The notes: a model not told the origin generated them from the letters alone. Shown: positions 8,900 to 18,351, counted from the first letter of the stretch. The stretch is DNA of 64,000 bases from CBDBLK01 sp965243145 (GCA_965243145.1 CBDEUB010000002.1:806001-870000), one strand, 5' to 3'. Program-made: numbers and translations.

Positions 8900-10036
8900 A
8901 TGCTGAAAATGAAATCTATTAAATTGTGGGAAGAGCACCCAAACCATGATTGTCTCGATTACGACAAAATGTCTTTGCACGATCTCGATTTACTGATTGG
9001 CCCAAACGCGTCGGGCAAAAGCCAATTTTTTGCCCGGTTGAAACATTTAAATCACCTCCATCGAAAAGACCTTCAAAATCCTTCAACATGGGACACAACA
9101 TTTTGTGCCAATATTATCTTTCAAGAGGAAGGCCAAGAAGAAATCACATATACATTAACCGCAAGGCCAGACAATTTAATTGATGAAGTTATTAAAAGTG
9201 ATTCAAAAGATTATTTTATATCAGATGGTAAAAAAGTAAAAATATGGAACGAAAAAGATAAGACGGAAATAAAGCAACACTTTTATGATAAATCCAAAAC
9301 TATAACAACACAAGAACAAATGCCAAATATTCAATCATTCCCGACTATTTCCAAAATAGGAAACTTCTTACAAAGTATTTACTTTCTCGATACTGACAAA
9401 TTTAACCCCTACAACATGACATTTGGCCCTCAACATCTTGTTCCCGATCATCAATTGAGCAATCTCTATGCGTGTATAGTTAATTGGAAAGAACAATATC
9501 CAAAGCTTTATAAACTTCTTTTAACACAGTATCAAGATTTTTTTCCATCCGTTACAGGATTTTCACACGAAAAATGCAATAACAACACCAACGATATGCT
9601 TAAAATAAAAGAAGAAAATATGAACTCACCAATTTGGGCCTCAAATATGTCCTGCGGAATGATCCGCATCTTGGGCATCTTAACACTTTCTATGTCTCGG
9701 CAACTTGCCGCAGAACTAGAATGGAATCCTCCAAGTATGATTGCGATCGATGAAATAGACAACGGACTAGATTATAAATATATAGGTGACATTATTAACC
9801 ACATCGAAGCAGAAGCTAGCTTTTCTCAAATACTATTTTCCTCTCATTCTCCCGTAGTGTGTAATTTTGTTGATCCTGAGAAATGGCATGTTTTCAAACG
9901 ACTTGGTGGCAAAGTAAAAATTACTACTCCTCCTGAAATATCAACAACAAGAAAATTGATCGAAAAGGCCAGGATGAGCAATTGGGAACTTTTCAAAGAC
10001 CATATCTATCATAGTTCCCTGTATGCCGTTAAATGA
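8900..10036 (+). CDS. AAA/ABC-type ATPase of a two-gene candidate defence cassette
   Basis: A 378-residue ATPase of the AAA_15/AAA_21, OLD-like group. Walker A is GPNASGKS (residues 35-42). An ABC-signature-like SCGMIRILG lies near 250. Walker B is MIAIDEIDNGLD followed by an H-loop SSHSP. A long AT-rich insert between Walker A and the signature replaces a short coiled coil. No nuclease domain is fused to it; the nuclease-like function is probably in the next gene, whose ATG overlaps this stop by 4 bases. Composition is far more AT-rich than der or mtaB on either side, suggesting transfer. Pairing of such an ATPase with a Toprim-like protein is seen in anti-phage systems such as PARIS; assignment here is inference. 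Confidence 0.75.
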   Translation: MLKMKSIKLWEEHPNHDCLDYDKMSLHDLDLLIGPNASGKSQFFARLKHLNHLHRKDLQNPSTWDTTFCANIIFQEEGQEEITYTLTARPDNLIDEVIKSDSKDYFISDGKKVKIWNEKDKTEIKQHFYDKSKTITTQEQMPNIQSFPTISKIGNFLQSIYFLDTDKFNPYNMTFGPQHLVPDHQLSNLYACIVNWKEQYPKLYKLLLTQYQDFFPSVTGFSHEKCNNNTNDMLKIKEENMNSPIWASNMSCGMIRILGILTLSMSRQLAAELEWNPPSMIAIDEIDNGLDYKYIGDIINHIEAEASFSQILFSSHSPVVCNFVDPEKWHVFKRLGGKVKITTPPEISTTRKLIEKARMSNWELFKDHIYHSSLYAVK

Positions 10037-10638
10037 AATACCTCTTCTATACAGAAGGCCATTCCGAATATAATTTTGTCAAATCCTTTCTTTGGATTAG
10101 AGGTATTCCCTTTACCGAAGATATTGGCCAAACCTTTACACGAGAAGACCATTTTTTACATAACTGTAAAAGCGATAGCAAAATTTGCAGCGCATTAAAA
10201 TCACATAAAAAGAGGATTAGTGAGATTAGCGATGGCCTCATCGTCGTCATTGCCGATACAAAATCTTGTTATACAGCATTTAAGGAAGAATATAAAGGCC
10301 ATTTGACCAGTTTAGGCATTAGTCAAGAGCTTAAAGTGATAAATTCCAAACCAGAACTAGAACAAATTTATCTTGAAGACAAGAATCTACTTAAAGGAGT
10401 AATAAAGGGTTACTGTAATCAAGAATCAGTTAAGAAAGTGGCCTCTTTTAATGAGTTAAAAAAATCTGACTTACTGACAGAGAATTGTGACAACAGATAT
10501 GTAACTGAAAGTATTGTAAAAGCAAATAATGTGGGATGGAATAAAGACAAATTTTCAAAAAAATTTTTTAAGCAAGCATTTAAACCAAAATCACAAATTT
10601 CCATCATACAAAGAATTGAATCTATTGTGCAAATTTAA
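10033..10638 (+). CDS. Toprim-like (DUF4435/DUF4276-type) partner of the ATPase
   Basis: A 201-residue protein. It starts with YTEGHSEYNFVKSFL, resembling the strand-Glu-helix opening of Toprim-like proteins (EGxSExxFV), and has VVIADTKSC near residue 75, where the acidic strand of a Toprim fold would be expected, although the classical DxD is reduced to one Asp. The C-terminal half is Lys-rich and AT-rich. It is translationally coupled to the ATPase (ATGA overlap) and ends 4 bases into the convergent mtaB gene. Likely an effector nuclease or RNA-targeting partner; the family assignment rests on a short motif only. Confidence 0.55.
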   Translation: MKYLFYTEGHSEYNFVKSFLWIRGIPFTEDIGQTFTREDHFLHNCKSDSKICSALKSHKKRISEISDGLIVVIADTKSCYTAFKEEYKGHLTSLGISQELKVINSKPELEQIYLEDKNLLKGVIKGYCNQESVKKVASFNELKKSDLLTENCDNRYVTESIVKANNVGWNKDKFSKKFFKQAFKPKSQISIIQRIESIVQI

Positions 10639-11960
10639 GCAATAAGTTTCCCCTGCAACCGCCCTCCTAGACTGCCGGTTATGCGCACCCGGCACATTTG
10701 ATTTTTGAGATTTTGCGGGGAGGCCACGGCGGTTTTCAAGAAGTGGGAGGTGTGGCCCACCCACAGGCCTTGCTCATTCTGATGCTCAAACAAAACCTGG
10801 TGAACGGTGCCCACTTGCCGGTGGCAATATTGGGCCAATTTGTCTTCCCCCAGTTGGATCAGTGTTTTGGCCCGCGCTTTTCTCACAGTGTGGGGAATGT
10901 GGTCGTCCCGCCTGGCCGCCACGGTGTGTTTTCTCTTGGAGTAGGGGAAGACATGAAAGTGGGTGATGGGGAGTTCGCTCACCAGTTGGCAAGTTTCTTC
11001 AAATTGCCGTTCGTCCTCTCCGGGAAAACCAGCGATTATGTCAGCACCGATGGCCGCCCCCGGAAAGGAGTTCAACACGCGGGCAATCACTCGCCGGTAG
11101 TCCTCCACCGTGTATTTCCTGCGCATGTCCGATAAGACGGAATTGCTGCCACTTTGTAAGGGGACATGGAAGTGGTGGGCAGACTTAGGCGAAGAGGCCA
11201 AAACCTCCAACAATTCGTCGCTCAGCACATTGGGTTCCACCGAACTCAAGCGCAAGCGGGCCAGGCCATCGAGATTCAAAAGTTCCCCCACTAAACTGGA
11301 CAGGGTTGCCCCGGAAGAGTGGTGGTATTCGCCGATGTTGACTCCGGTCAAAACGATCTCACGAAATCCGCTGGCAATCAGGCGGCGCGCCTCCCACACA
11401 CACTCGGCCACACTCAAGGCGCGACTGCGCCCCCGCGCTTGGGGGATGATGCAAAAGCTGCAAACATAATTGCAACCGTCCTGGATTTTCAAAAAAGCAC
11501 GGGTGCGGCCCTGGCCTGCGGCCGTGGCGGCCTTGTAAAAGTGCCAGGTTTTGTCGGTGGCCACCGTTTGGCGCGCCTCTTCGTCGAGGTAGTCGAAGAC
11601 CTTGAACTTCTCGCTGGTGCCCAAAACCAAGTCCACGCCCTTCATGCGGGCAATTCTGTCGGCGTCCATTTGGGCGTAACAGCCCGCCACCACGATACGG
11701 GCCTCGGGAGAAGAGCGATGGGCCTTGCGGATCATGTGGCGGCAAGTGGAGTCCGCCGCATCGGTCACCGTGCAAGTGTTGATAAAGATCACATCGGCGG
11801 ATTGGCCAAACTCCACCACCTGATGGCCCCGTTCGATAAAACCCTGCATCAAACTCCCCGTCTCGGCGGCGTTGAGGCGGCACCCCAGGGTGTGGAAGGC
11901 CACGCGGGGAGGGGGATGGGAGGGATTGAATTGGCCCAAGGTCTGCACAAAATTTTTCAT
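10635..11960 (-). CDS. mtaB: tRNA t6A37 methylthiotransferase MtaB-like radical SAM enzyme
   Basis: Radical-SAM methylthiotransferase that would convert t6A37 to ms2t6A37 in tRNA. Order of domains: N-terminal UPF0004 with TLGCRLNAAE and INTCTVT cysteines and a third Cys at VVAGCYAQ; radical SAM core with CNYVCSFC; C-terminal TRAM-like tail. The NTCTVT motif and length near 440 residues fit MtaB rather than MiaB or RimO. I chose ATG at 11960; a TTG at 11984 in the same frame would add 8 residues, but the GAGGAA ribosome site lies between the two. Its 3' end overlaps the convergent Toprim-like gene. Confidence 0.9.
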   Translation of the reverse strand: MKNFVQTLGQFNPSHPPPRVAFHTLGCRLNAAETGSLMQGFIERGHQVVEFGQSADVIFINTCTVTDAADSTCRHMIRKAHRSSPEARIVVAGCYAQMDADRIARMKGVDLVLGTSEKFKVFDYLDEEARQTVATDKTWHFYKAATAAGQGRTRAFLKIQDGCNYVCSFCIIPQARGRSRALSVAECVWEARRLIASGFREIVLTGVNIGEYHHSSGATLSSLVGELLNLDGLARLRLSSVEPNVLSDELLEVLASSPKSAHHFHVPLQSGSNSVLSDMRRKYTVEDYRRVIARVLNSFPGAAIGADIIAGFPGEDERQFEETCQLVSELPITHFHVFPYSKRKHTVAARRDDHIPHTVRKARAKTLIQLGEDKLAQYCHRQVGTVHQVLFEHQNEQGLWVGHTSHFLKTAVASPQNLKNQMCRVRITGSLGGRLQGKLIA

Positions 11961-12010
11961 ACCGCAAAAACCGTTCCTCCGCAAGGCCCCGGTTTTTTCA
12001 ACGGCCGGGC

Positions 12011-12298
12011 CTAGGCCCTAATTTCATGGCCCGAGGGCGGTGGCGGTGGCATGGCCTTCTCCATGCGACTGGCCAAATAACCCACCAATTTATCCATGCT
12101 GGCAAAGTGAATATAATCCTCTTTGGGGATTTCCAGGGCATATTTTTCCTTGACCTGCATGATAATGTCCAAGGCGTCCATGGAATCCATTTCGAGTTGT
12201 GACTGAAAGTCGCGGCCAAAATCAATCTTGGCCTCGCTATCCAACATGAGAACATCTTGAATAATGTCTAAAATTTCCTTTTGATACTGTTCGTTCAT
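12011..12298 (-). CDS. Acyl carrier protein
   Basis: A 95-residue acyl carrier protein. The helix II motif EMDSMDALDIIM supplies the serine for 4'-phosphopantetheine (DSM rather than the commoner DSL). A Pro-rich tail (five prolines) ends the protein. A strong AGGAGG site precedes the ATG at 12298, which overlaps the stop of the upstream ketosynthase (ATGA). The dedicated pairing with a ketosynthase suggests a secondary acyl pathway separate from the main fab cluster. Confidence 0.88.
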   Translation of the reverse strand: MNEQYQKEILDIIQDVLMLDSEAKIDFGRDFQSQLEMDSMDALDIIMQVKEKYALEIPKEDYIHFASMDKLVGYLASRMEKAMPPPPPSGHEIRA

Positions 12299-13551
12299 TG
12301 TTCCTCCTTTCCGTTGTATTTTTTGGCCACCAAGCACGAATTGATCCCTAACATGCCAAAAGAAATATTCATCACGGCATTGATTTCTTTGCGCACCACT
12401 TGTCCATGCATGACTACGGTTTTTAATTTGACGGAAGCGTCCAAATATTTGGTATTTTTTGAACCGTGAATGAGTCCATCCCAAAAACTGGGAAGGTTTC
12501 CGGCCAACTCGATCGCCCCCGCCGCACCCATGGCATGTCCAATAAATCCCTTGGTGCAATTAAAAAATGTCTGGGGAGAACCCTCAAAGACTTGAGACAA
12601 GGCATTGGCCTCGGACAAGTCTCCCGTCTCCGTACCCGTGGCGTGTAAATTGGCCAAGTCAATATCGCATGGCCTTAAATTGGCCTTTTCCAAAGCACGC
12701 AGTGCACATTCGGCCTGCACTTCGCTGTTGGGATTGACGAAATCGGTGGCATCGGAGTTGATGTGAGTGGCCACAATTTCTCCCAAAATGGGCACTCCCC
12801 TCTCCAACGCCTGGTCGAGTCGTTCCAGACAAAAAACGCCCCCACCCTCGGAGACGACGATCCCGTCGCGGGACTGATCCAACGGGCGGCAGGCCTCACC
12901 GGGGTCACACCCCAGGGAAAGTGCTCCCTGGGCATGGAAGGCGGCAAAGAGCGATATACCCTCGGTGGCCTCGCTCACCCCTCCGCACAGGGCCAAATCC
13001 ACTTCTCCCTGTTGGAGCATTTGCGCTCCTTGAATCAACCCCATATTGCCGGCGGCACAGGCCCCGCCCAAAGTGTAGTGAGGCCCTCGAATACCCAGGT
13101 TTAGTGTGACTTCTCCGGCCGGAGCGTTGGAGATCATGCGCGGATTGTAGTGGTGTGACCAACGGGAGATGCGACTTCCCTTCTCTATATAGCGCAAGAC
13201 CTCCTGCTCGGTTTCTATATTTCCGTGCTCGGTGGTGCCCAGGTAGACGCCAATGCGATCGGGAGCATAAGGCCCGCTCTCCAATTCAAGGCCGGCATGT
13301 TGCAAGGCCTCGCGGGCACAATAAACGGCGATACTCCCCGAACGCGTCCCCCGCTTGCGCATTTTTTTGGAAAGGTACTTTTCTTCGTTGAAATGGCAAA
13401 TTCCCGCCGGCACAGTTCCCAAATCCCCCACTTCCCGCTGCGACAAAAAAGACTTATTTTGCAGAAGATTGTGGCGAAATTCGGCGAGACTGTTGGCCCC
13501 TGGACAAGTCAGGCCAACTCCCGTGATAACAATTCTTGTGCGGCAATTCAT
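12295..13551 (-). CDS. Beta-ketoacyl-ACP synthase, FabF-like
   Basis: Condensing enzyme of 418 residues, FabF/KAS II superfamily. Catalytic residues visible: nucleophile Cys in GGACAAGNMGL, first His in NLHATGTETGD, Lys and second His in NCTKGFIGHAMGAAG. It precedes the ACP gene with a 4-base overlap. The rest of a fatty acid cluster (fabD, fabG, fabH) is absent here, so a specialised role in lipid or polyene-type acyl chain building is possible; I cannot name the product. About 130 AT-rich bases upstream likely hold its promoter. Confidence 0.88.
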   Translation of the reverse strand: MNCRTRIVITGVGLTCPGANSLAEFRHNLLQNKSFLSQREVGDLGTVPAGICHFNEEKYLSKKMRKRGTRSGSIAVYCAREALQHAGLELESGPYAPDRIGVYLGTTEHGNIETEQEVLRYIEKGSRISRWSHHYNPRMISNAPAGEVTLNLGIRGPHYTLGGACAAGNMGLIQGAQMLQQGEVDLALCGGVSEATEGISLFAAFHAQGALSLGCDPGEACRPLDQSRDGIVVSEGGGVFCLERLDQALERGVPILGEIVATHINSDATDFVNPNSEVQAECALRALEKANLRPCDIDLANLHATGTETGDLSEANALSQVFEGSPQTFFNCTKGFIGHAMGAAGAIELAGNLPSFWDGLIHGSKNTKYLDASVKLKTVVMHGQVVRKEINAVMNISFGMLGINSCLVAKKYNGKEEQ

Positions 13552-13681
13552 TCTCTTTCCCCGTCTCTAACCGGACTAAATTTATGTGATTAAAGCATAA
13601 TTTAATCAAAAAACAAGAGGAAATGCATTTCACGCATGAAATTTTTTTGACTCTTTGTATTAAGGAAGAGAACTCGAACTT

Positions 13682-15688
13682 CTAAAGCAAAGGTGCCATC
13701 ACCAGGGCAACGATAGACATCAGCTTGACCAGAATATTCATCGCTGGCCCAGAGGTGTCTTTGAAGGGGTCGCCCACTGTGTCGCCGGTCACTGCCGCCT
13801 TGTGGGCCTCGCTCCCCTTTTGCTCTCCGGCAAAGTGGCCCTGTTCGATGGATTTTTTGGCGTTATCCCAAGCACCGCCGGCATTGGCCATAAAGAGCGC
13901 CAGCAAAACGCCGGTCACCGTCGCACCGGCCAACATGCCCCCCAAGGCCTCTTTGCCGAGCCACAGGCCCATGACCACCGGCGCGAATACCGCCGCCAGG
14001 CCAGGTACCATCATCTCTTTGAGGGAGGCGGCGGTGGCTATTTCCACGCACCTTTGGGTGTCGGGTTTGCCCGTGCCCTCGATAATGCCGGGAATCTCCC
14101 GAAACTGCCGGCGCACTTCCTCCACCATTCTCTGGGCGGCCGTACCCACCGCGCTCATGGTGTTGGCCCCCATAAAGAAGGGCAAGGCCCCGCCGATAAA
14201 CAGGCCGATCACTACTGTGGGAGACATGATGTTGACGCTCTCCAATCCCACCGCCGAACTGTAGGCGGAAAACATGGCCAGGGCGGTGAGCGCCGCCGAG
14301 CCAATGGCAAAACCCTTCCCCACGGCCGCGGTAGTGTTGCCGATGGAGTCCAGGCCATCGGTGATGGAGCGCACTTCGGGACCGAGTTCCGACATTTCGG
14401 CGATGCCCCCGGCGTTGTCGGAAATTGGCCCATAGGCATCCACGGTCATGGTGACCCCCACCGTGGCCAACATGCCCACGGCGGCGATGCCGACCCCGTA
14501 GAGGCCAGCAAAGTGGTTGGCAAAATAAATGCCGGAAGCGATCAAGAGGATGGCGGGAACGCAAGAATACATACCCACCGCCAGGCCTGCGATAATATTG
14601 GTGGCGGCCCCGGTTTTGCCCGCCTCGGCCACTCCCCTGACCGGGGCAAATTCCCCCGCCGTGAAATATTCAGTCACCAGGCCGATAAAGAGGCCTATCA
14701 AGGAACCCAAGGCCATGGCGTAAAACGGCCCCATGGCGTAGGGGAAGGCGGTAAACTCCATGGATTGGATGACGAAATAGGAACCGCCAAAAAGGCCAAC
14801 TAACCCCACCACGGGGGAAATGCGCAAGGCCCAGGCGGGGCCGATTCCCTGGAGCAGGTTCATGGAGAGCACTCCCAGAAGGGAGGCCAACAGGCCCACG
14901 GTGATGACCAAGAGGGGCAGGGTTATGGCCTGCTCGGAATTTTCCATCAAGGTGGAGCCGATAAACATGGTGGCGATGACCGAACCCACATAGGATTCAA
15001 AAATGTCCGCCCCCATGCCGGCGGTGTCCCCCACATTGTCCCCCACATTGTCGGCGATGGTGGCGGGGTTGCGGGGGTCGTCTTCGGGGATGCCCGCCTC
15101 AACCTTGCCCACCAAATCGGCCCCTACATCGGCGGCCTTGGTGTAAATTCCCCCGCCCACCCGGGCAAAGAGGGCGATGGAGGAGGCCCCCATGGCAAAG
15201 CCGTTGAGGGCGTCGAGGGTGCTGCCCCCGGCGAGCCACTGATACAATAAGGTCACTCCCAAAAGTCCCAGCGAGGCCACTGACATACCCATCACCGAGG
15301 CCCCGTGAAAGGCCATGCACAGGGCCTTGCCTTCACCACTGCTGGCCGCCGCCTGGGCGGTCCGCACATTGGCCTTGGTGGCGGCCTTCATGCCCACAAA
15401 ACCGCAAGTCATGGAGGCGACCGCCCCGACGACATAGCAAAAAGCGGTGTTCGGCCCCAAATACCAGGCCAAAAGTCCCGTGACCAAGGCCAAAAAATAC
15501 AGCAAAATGGTGTATTCCTTTCTGAGAAAAGTCATCGAGCCGGATTCGATCAGGGTGGCGATGCCCACCATTTTGGCGTTGCCCGCCGGTTGCCTGACCA
15601 CCCACATATAGGTGGCGAGGGCAAATAAAAACCCGGCCAAACCGATAAAGGGACTGTAAGCTAGATAGTGGTTAGCGACATTCATCAT
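13682..15688 (-). CDS. hppA: Membrane-bound ion-pumping pyrophosphatase, K+-dependent type
   Basis: Integral membrane pyrophosphatase that couples PPi hydrolysis to H+ (or Na+) export; 668 residues with about 16 hydrophobic segments. The active-site block EDDPRNPATIADNVGDNVGD is intact, and a second acidic block occurs at DNAGGIAEM and near the C-terminus (DTVGDPFKDTSGPAMN). The segment GNTTAAVGKGF carries Ala at the position that is Lys in K+-independent enzymes, which marks the K+-dependent subfamily; H+ versus Na+ cannot be decided by eye. The start is ATG at 15688 with an AGGAG site; a second ATG follows immediately. Confidence 0.96.
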   Translation of the reverse strand: MMNVANHYLAYSPFIGLAGFLFALATYMWVVRQPAGNAKMVGIATLIESGSMTFLRKEYTILLYFLALVTGLLAWYLGPNTAFCYVVGAVASMTCGFVGMKAATKANVRTAQAAASSGEGKALCMAFHGASVMGMSVASLGLLGVTLLYQWLAGGSTLDALNGFAMGASSIALFARVGGGIYTKAADVGADLVGKVEAGIPEDDPRNPATIADNVGDNVGDTAGMGADIFESYVGSVIATMFIGSTLMENSEQAITLPLLVITVGLLASLLGVLSMNLLQGIGPAWALRISPVVGLVGLFGGSYFVIQSMEFTAFPYAMGPFYAMALGSLIGLFIGLVTEYFTAGEFAPVRGVAEAGKTGAATNIIAGLAVGMYSCVPAILLIASGIYFANHFAGLYGVGIAAVGMLATVGVTMTVDAYGPISDNAGGIAEMSELGPEVRSITDGLDSIGNTTAAVGKGFAIGSAALTALAMFSAYSSAVGLESVNIMSPTVVIGLFIGGALPFFMGANTMSAVGTAAQRMVEEVRRQFREIPGIIEGTGKPDTQRCVEIATAASLKEMMVPGLAAVFAPVVMGLWLGKEALGGMLAGATVTGVLLALFMANAGGAWDNAKKSIEQGHFAGEQKGSEAHKAAVTGDTVGDPFKDTSGPAMNILVKLMSIVALVMAPLL

Positions 15689-15753
15689 GCGAACTCCTGT
15701 TTGAGTTTAGGCCCCACCATACCGCAAGCGTGGGCGAGGAGTAAAGATTCATT

Positions 15754-17385
15754 TTGGGAAAAAGTGATCGCGGCGGTTCTGGCCGCCACACTCTCAAAAA
15801 CATTTCCCCGGTGCTGGCCTCGGCAAAGATGGCCACGGCGACCTTGGCGAGCCGCCTGTTGGGGCTGGTGCGGGAACAAGTCATCGCCTCCACTTTCGGG
15901 GCGTCGGGGATCACCGATGCCTTCACCGTCGCCTACCGCATCCCTAATATGCTGCGTGATTTATTCGCTGAAGGGGCCTTCTCCTCCGCCTTTGTGCCGG
16001 TTTTCACCGAGGAACGCTTAAAGGGCCACCAGCGCGCCCGCCGCCTGTTGTGGTCGCTCTTCGTCCTCTTGACTTTAATGACCGGGGCCATCTCCCTGGC
16101 CATCATCCTGTACGCCCCCACCATTGTTCACTGGGCCACAGGCCAGCGCTTTGTGGAAGACCCCGAACGGTTGGCCCTAACCATCCAACTCACCCGCTGG
16201 ATGGCCCCCTTCCTCACCCTGGTCAGTCTGGCGGCCCTGTTTATGGGGGCGCTCAACTCCCTAAAAATCTTTTTCCTCCCCGCTCTGGCCCCCGCCTTTT
16301 TCAATCTGGTGATGATCGCCTGCGTCCTGACTCTCCCCCCCTGGATGGAGCGCTGGGAACTGCACCCCGTCTTTTGCCTGGCGGTGGGGGTGATCGGCGG
16401 GGGTGCGCTGCAAATGCTGGTGCAAGTGCCCCTGGTGCTGAAAAAGCGCCTGGCCCCCACTTGGCGGGTTCAATTTTCTGGCCAGGTGGTGAAGACAGTC
16501 GTCCACCGCCTGGGCATCGGAACCCTGGGCATCGCCGCCAACCAAATCAACATTCTGGTGACTACCGTTTTGGCCACCGGAGCGCAACTGGGTGCCCTCT
16601 CCTGGCTGACTTACGCCTTCCGGCTGTTCCAATTTCCGGTGGGCCTGTTGAGCGTCCCCATCGCCAACGCCAACCTGGTGCACTTTAGCGACTTGTGGAA
16701 ATCGGGAAAAAGGGAGGAAGCGGTGGACAGCTTGCAAACCAGCTACACCCTGTCCTGGTTTGTCCTCACCCCCGCCCTGTGCATCCTCTACGCCACCAGT
16801 TCCGAGGCGGTGCAACTCATTTTTGAAAGGGGGGCCTTCGACGCCTTCGACCGCACACAAACCGCCCTGGCCCTACGGGCCTATATTTTAGGGCTGCCCT
16901 TTTATGGCCTGTACAAACTTTTTGCCCCCACTTTTTTTGCCCTCGATCAACCGCGCATCCCCGTCGCCGTCTCCGCAGTTTCCGTCTTTTGCAACATCGC
17001 CTTTTGTTGGTTTACGGTTCCGCGCTACGGATTCCACTGGCTCGCGCTGGGGACTTCCCTCTCCATGGCGCTCAACTGCTGCGCCCTGGCCTGCTTTCTC
17101 AAGCGGCGGCCCCATCTGCCCTGGCGCTTTTTTTTCAACCTCAAAGTGGCCAATTTCGCCCTGGCCGGAGTCGGGTGCTTCTGCACCATTTGGTGGATCA
17201 AACAATTTTCCCGGCAATTTTCCTGGCAATTTGGGCCACAGTGGGTTTCCCTGTCCCTCAACTGTTTGGGATGGGCCGCTATAGGAGGCCTGGCCTATTT
17301 GGCCTTCGTGCTGGCGCTGGATGCCCTCTGGGGCGGCGGGCATATACTCGCCATCTTGCGCCGCAGGTGGAGACGGGGAAGGTAG
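15754..17385 (+). CDS. murJ: Lipid II flippase MurJ
   Basis: Polytopic MOP-superfamily protein of about 540 residues that flips lipid II across the inner membrane for peptidoglycan synthesis. The N-terminal motif ASRLLGLVREQVIASTFG followed by DAFTVAYRIPNMLRDLFAEG is characteristic of MurJ/MviN, with 13-14 hydrophobic helices. The start is uncertain: TTG at 15754 has GAGGAG about 12 bases upstream; a later internal GTG is possible. Divergent from hppA, with only about 65 bases between the two starts, so their promoters must be close together. Confidence 0.93.
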   Translation: MGKSDRGGSGRHTLKNISPVLASAKMATATLASRLLGLVREQVIASTFGASGITDAFTVAYRIPNMLRDLFAEGAFSSAFVPVFTEERLKGHQRARRLLWSLFVLLTLMTGAISLAIILYAPTIVHWATGQRFVEDPERLALTIQLTRWMAPFLTLVSLAALFMGALNSLKIFFLPALAPAFFNLVMIACVLTLPPWMERWELHPVFCLAVGVIGGGALQMLVQVPLVLKKRLAPTWRVQFSGQVVKTVVHRLGIGTLGIAANQINILVTTVLATGAQLGALSWLTYAFRLFQFPVGLLSVPIANANLVHFSDLWKSGKREEAVDSLQTSYTLSWFVLTPALCILYATSSEAVQLIFERGAFDAFDRTQTALALRAYILGLPFYGLYKLFAPTFFALDQPRIPVAVSAVSVFCNIAFCWFTVPRYGFHWLALGTSLSMALNCCALACFLKRRPHLPWRFFFNLKVANFALAGVGCFCTIWWIKQFSRQFSWQFGPQWVSLSLNCLGWAAIGGLAYLAFVLALDALWGGGHILAILRRRWRRGR

Positions 17386-17389
17386 GAAT

Positions 17390-17764
17390 CTACGAGGCCA
17401 TTCGCCTACTGCCCGGCGATTGCCCACGCCTGGAAGTTTTTATCAATTCTTTGGATTTCCCGGAAGGCCTCACTTCGGCCATTTTTCTTGAACTCATACT
17501 AACTTTGATTTTGAGAACACTCAGTATTTGAACCAGTTTATCAATCGTCATGTGTCCAATTTGGTCATTAAAAATTTTTGAAACTCTATCTTGGGAAAGG
17601 CCTGGCACCATTTTTGCCAAGGCCCTTTGGGAAATTTTTTCTTTTTTACAACAATGTTTAATATTCTCAATAAGTTCTGATTTAATCCTACAAACTTCGT
17701 AATTGATGCCCCATGATTCGGCCAATTCTCTCAAAGATATGAGTTGTAATTTTTCTTTTTTCAT
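17390..17764 (-). CDS. HTH (XRE-type) antitoxin, HigA-like
   Basis: A 124-residue protein with an XRE helix-turn-helix: ISQRALAKMVPGLSQDRVSKI (split here as recognition helix SQDRVSKI) near residues 43-63, followed by a dimerisation helix and a basic, probably disordered tail. It is the second gene of a toxin-first pair; its ATG overlaps the toxin stop by 4 bases, the usual HigBA arrangement. It is expected to neutralise the toxin and repress their shared promoter. It converges on murJ, ending 5 bases from it. Confidence 0.75.
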   Translation of the reverse strand: MKKEKLQLISLRELAESWGINYEVCRIKSELIENIKHCCKKEKISQRALAKMVPGLSQDRVSKIFNDQIGHMTIDKLVQILSVLKIKVSMSSRKMAEVRPSGKSKELIKTSRRGQSPGSRRMAS

Positions 17765-18099
17765 AATTCAATCCTTTTAATGCGTTCCCTTATCGTATTT
17801 TTATCTTTTTCAAGCAGGGCCTGAGATTTTTTATGAAAGGCATAGACAAACACTAAAATATCACCCTGATCCTGATCGCCTTGAACTATGCAACTTATGG
17901 CCCGCCAATTCCCTCTATGATCCTTTACTTTAAATTCTTGAATCTTCGTCTCCTTGTCAATTTTAAATGTCTTAAACTGATTCGAGCTAAGGTTTTCACC
18001 TTTGATATATCTATTTACAAGAGTAAAAATATCCTCCTTAGTTTCAATAGGAAATTCTCCAATCTCCTTTTCAAAGGCCTTTAACTGCGCTTTTTTCAA
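17761..18099 (-). CDS. HigB/RelE-superfamily (phage Gp49-like) toxin
   Basis: A 112-residue basic protein whose core, GNWRAISCIVQG then ILVFVYAFHKKSQ, matches the Gp49/HigB2 branch of the RelE fold (a ribosome-dependent mRNA interferase family). The start TTG at 18099 is preceded by GGAG; the nearest ATG upstream (18113) runs into TAG after two codons, so TTG is preferred. The downstream XRE gene is coupled by a 4-base overlap. The AT-rich composition fits mobile toxin-antitoxin modules. Confidence 0.72.
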   Translation of the reverse strand: MKKAQLKAFEKEIGEFPIETKEDIFTLVNRYIKGENLSSNQFKTFKIDKETKIQEFKVKDHRGNWRAISCIVQGDQDQGDILVFVYAFHKKSQALLEKDKNTIRERIKRIEL

Positions 18100-18123
18100 A
18101 TCGTCTACTCCATGACTTTAAAT

Positions 18124-18153
18124 ATACTATCATAAACAGATAGAGGATGTCAA
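18124..18153 (-). promoter_or_regulatory. Promoter and possible operator of the HigBA-like module
   Basis: On the minus strand TTGACA (18153-18148) is followed after 16-18 bases by a GATAGT/TAGTAT -10 region. The spacer contains the inverted repeat CTATC-7-GATAG, a plausible binding site for the HTH antitoxin. No experimental support; read from sequence only. Confidence 0.45.
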
Positions 18154-18255
18154 CCATTATTTTCCCAGTAAACCCTATAGTTTAAAGCTGTTTTTTAAGG
18201 CCCAATGTGTCGTCTTACGGGATTTTAGGGGTCTTAGGAATCTGCGAAGTTATCT

Positions 18256-18351
18256 TTAGGTCGCTTTTTTGTTGATCAAGACTTCGCGGAGAATATCATT
18301 CATCAAAGTCGTGTAAGATGCACCGTAGACCTTGACGATACGCCTAATGAC
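18256..18351 (-). pseudogene. Remnant of a CopG/BrnA-type antitoxin gene (C-terminal 31 codons)
   Basis: Within the roughly 300-base space between the toxin gene and the exported-protein gene, the minus strand encodes VKVYGASYTTLMNDILREVL then a short tail and TAA. This closely resembles the C-terminus of ribbon-helix-helix antitoxins (the Y-x-TLmndiLRE motif). The frame is closed immediately upstream by TAA and no start or toxin partner remains, so it is a decayed fragment. I see nothing else definable in this interval. Confidence 0.45.
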
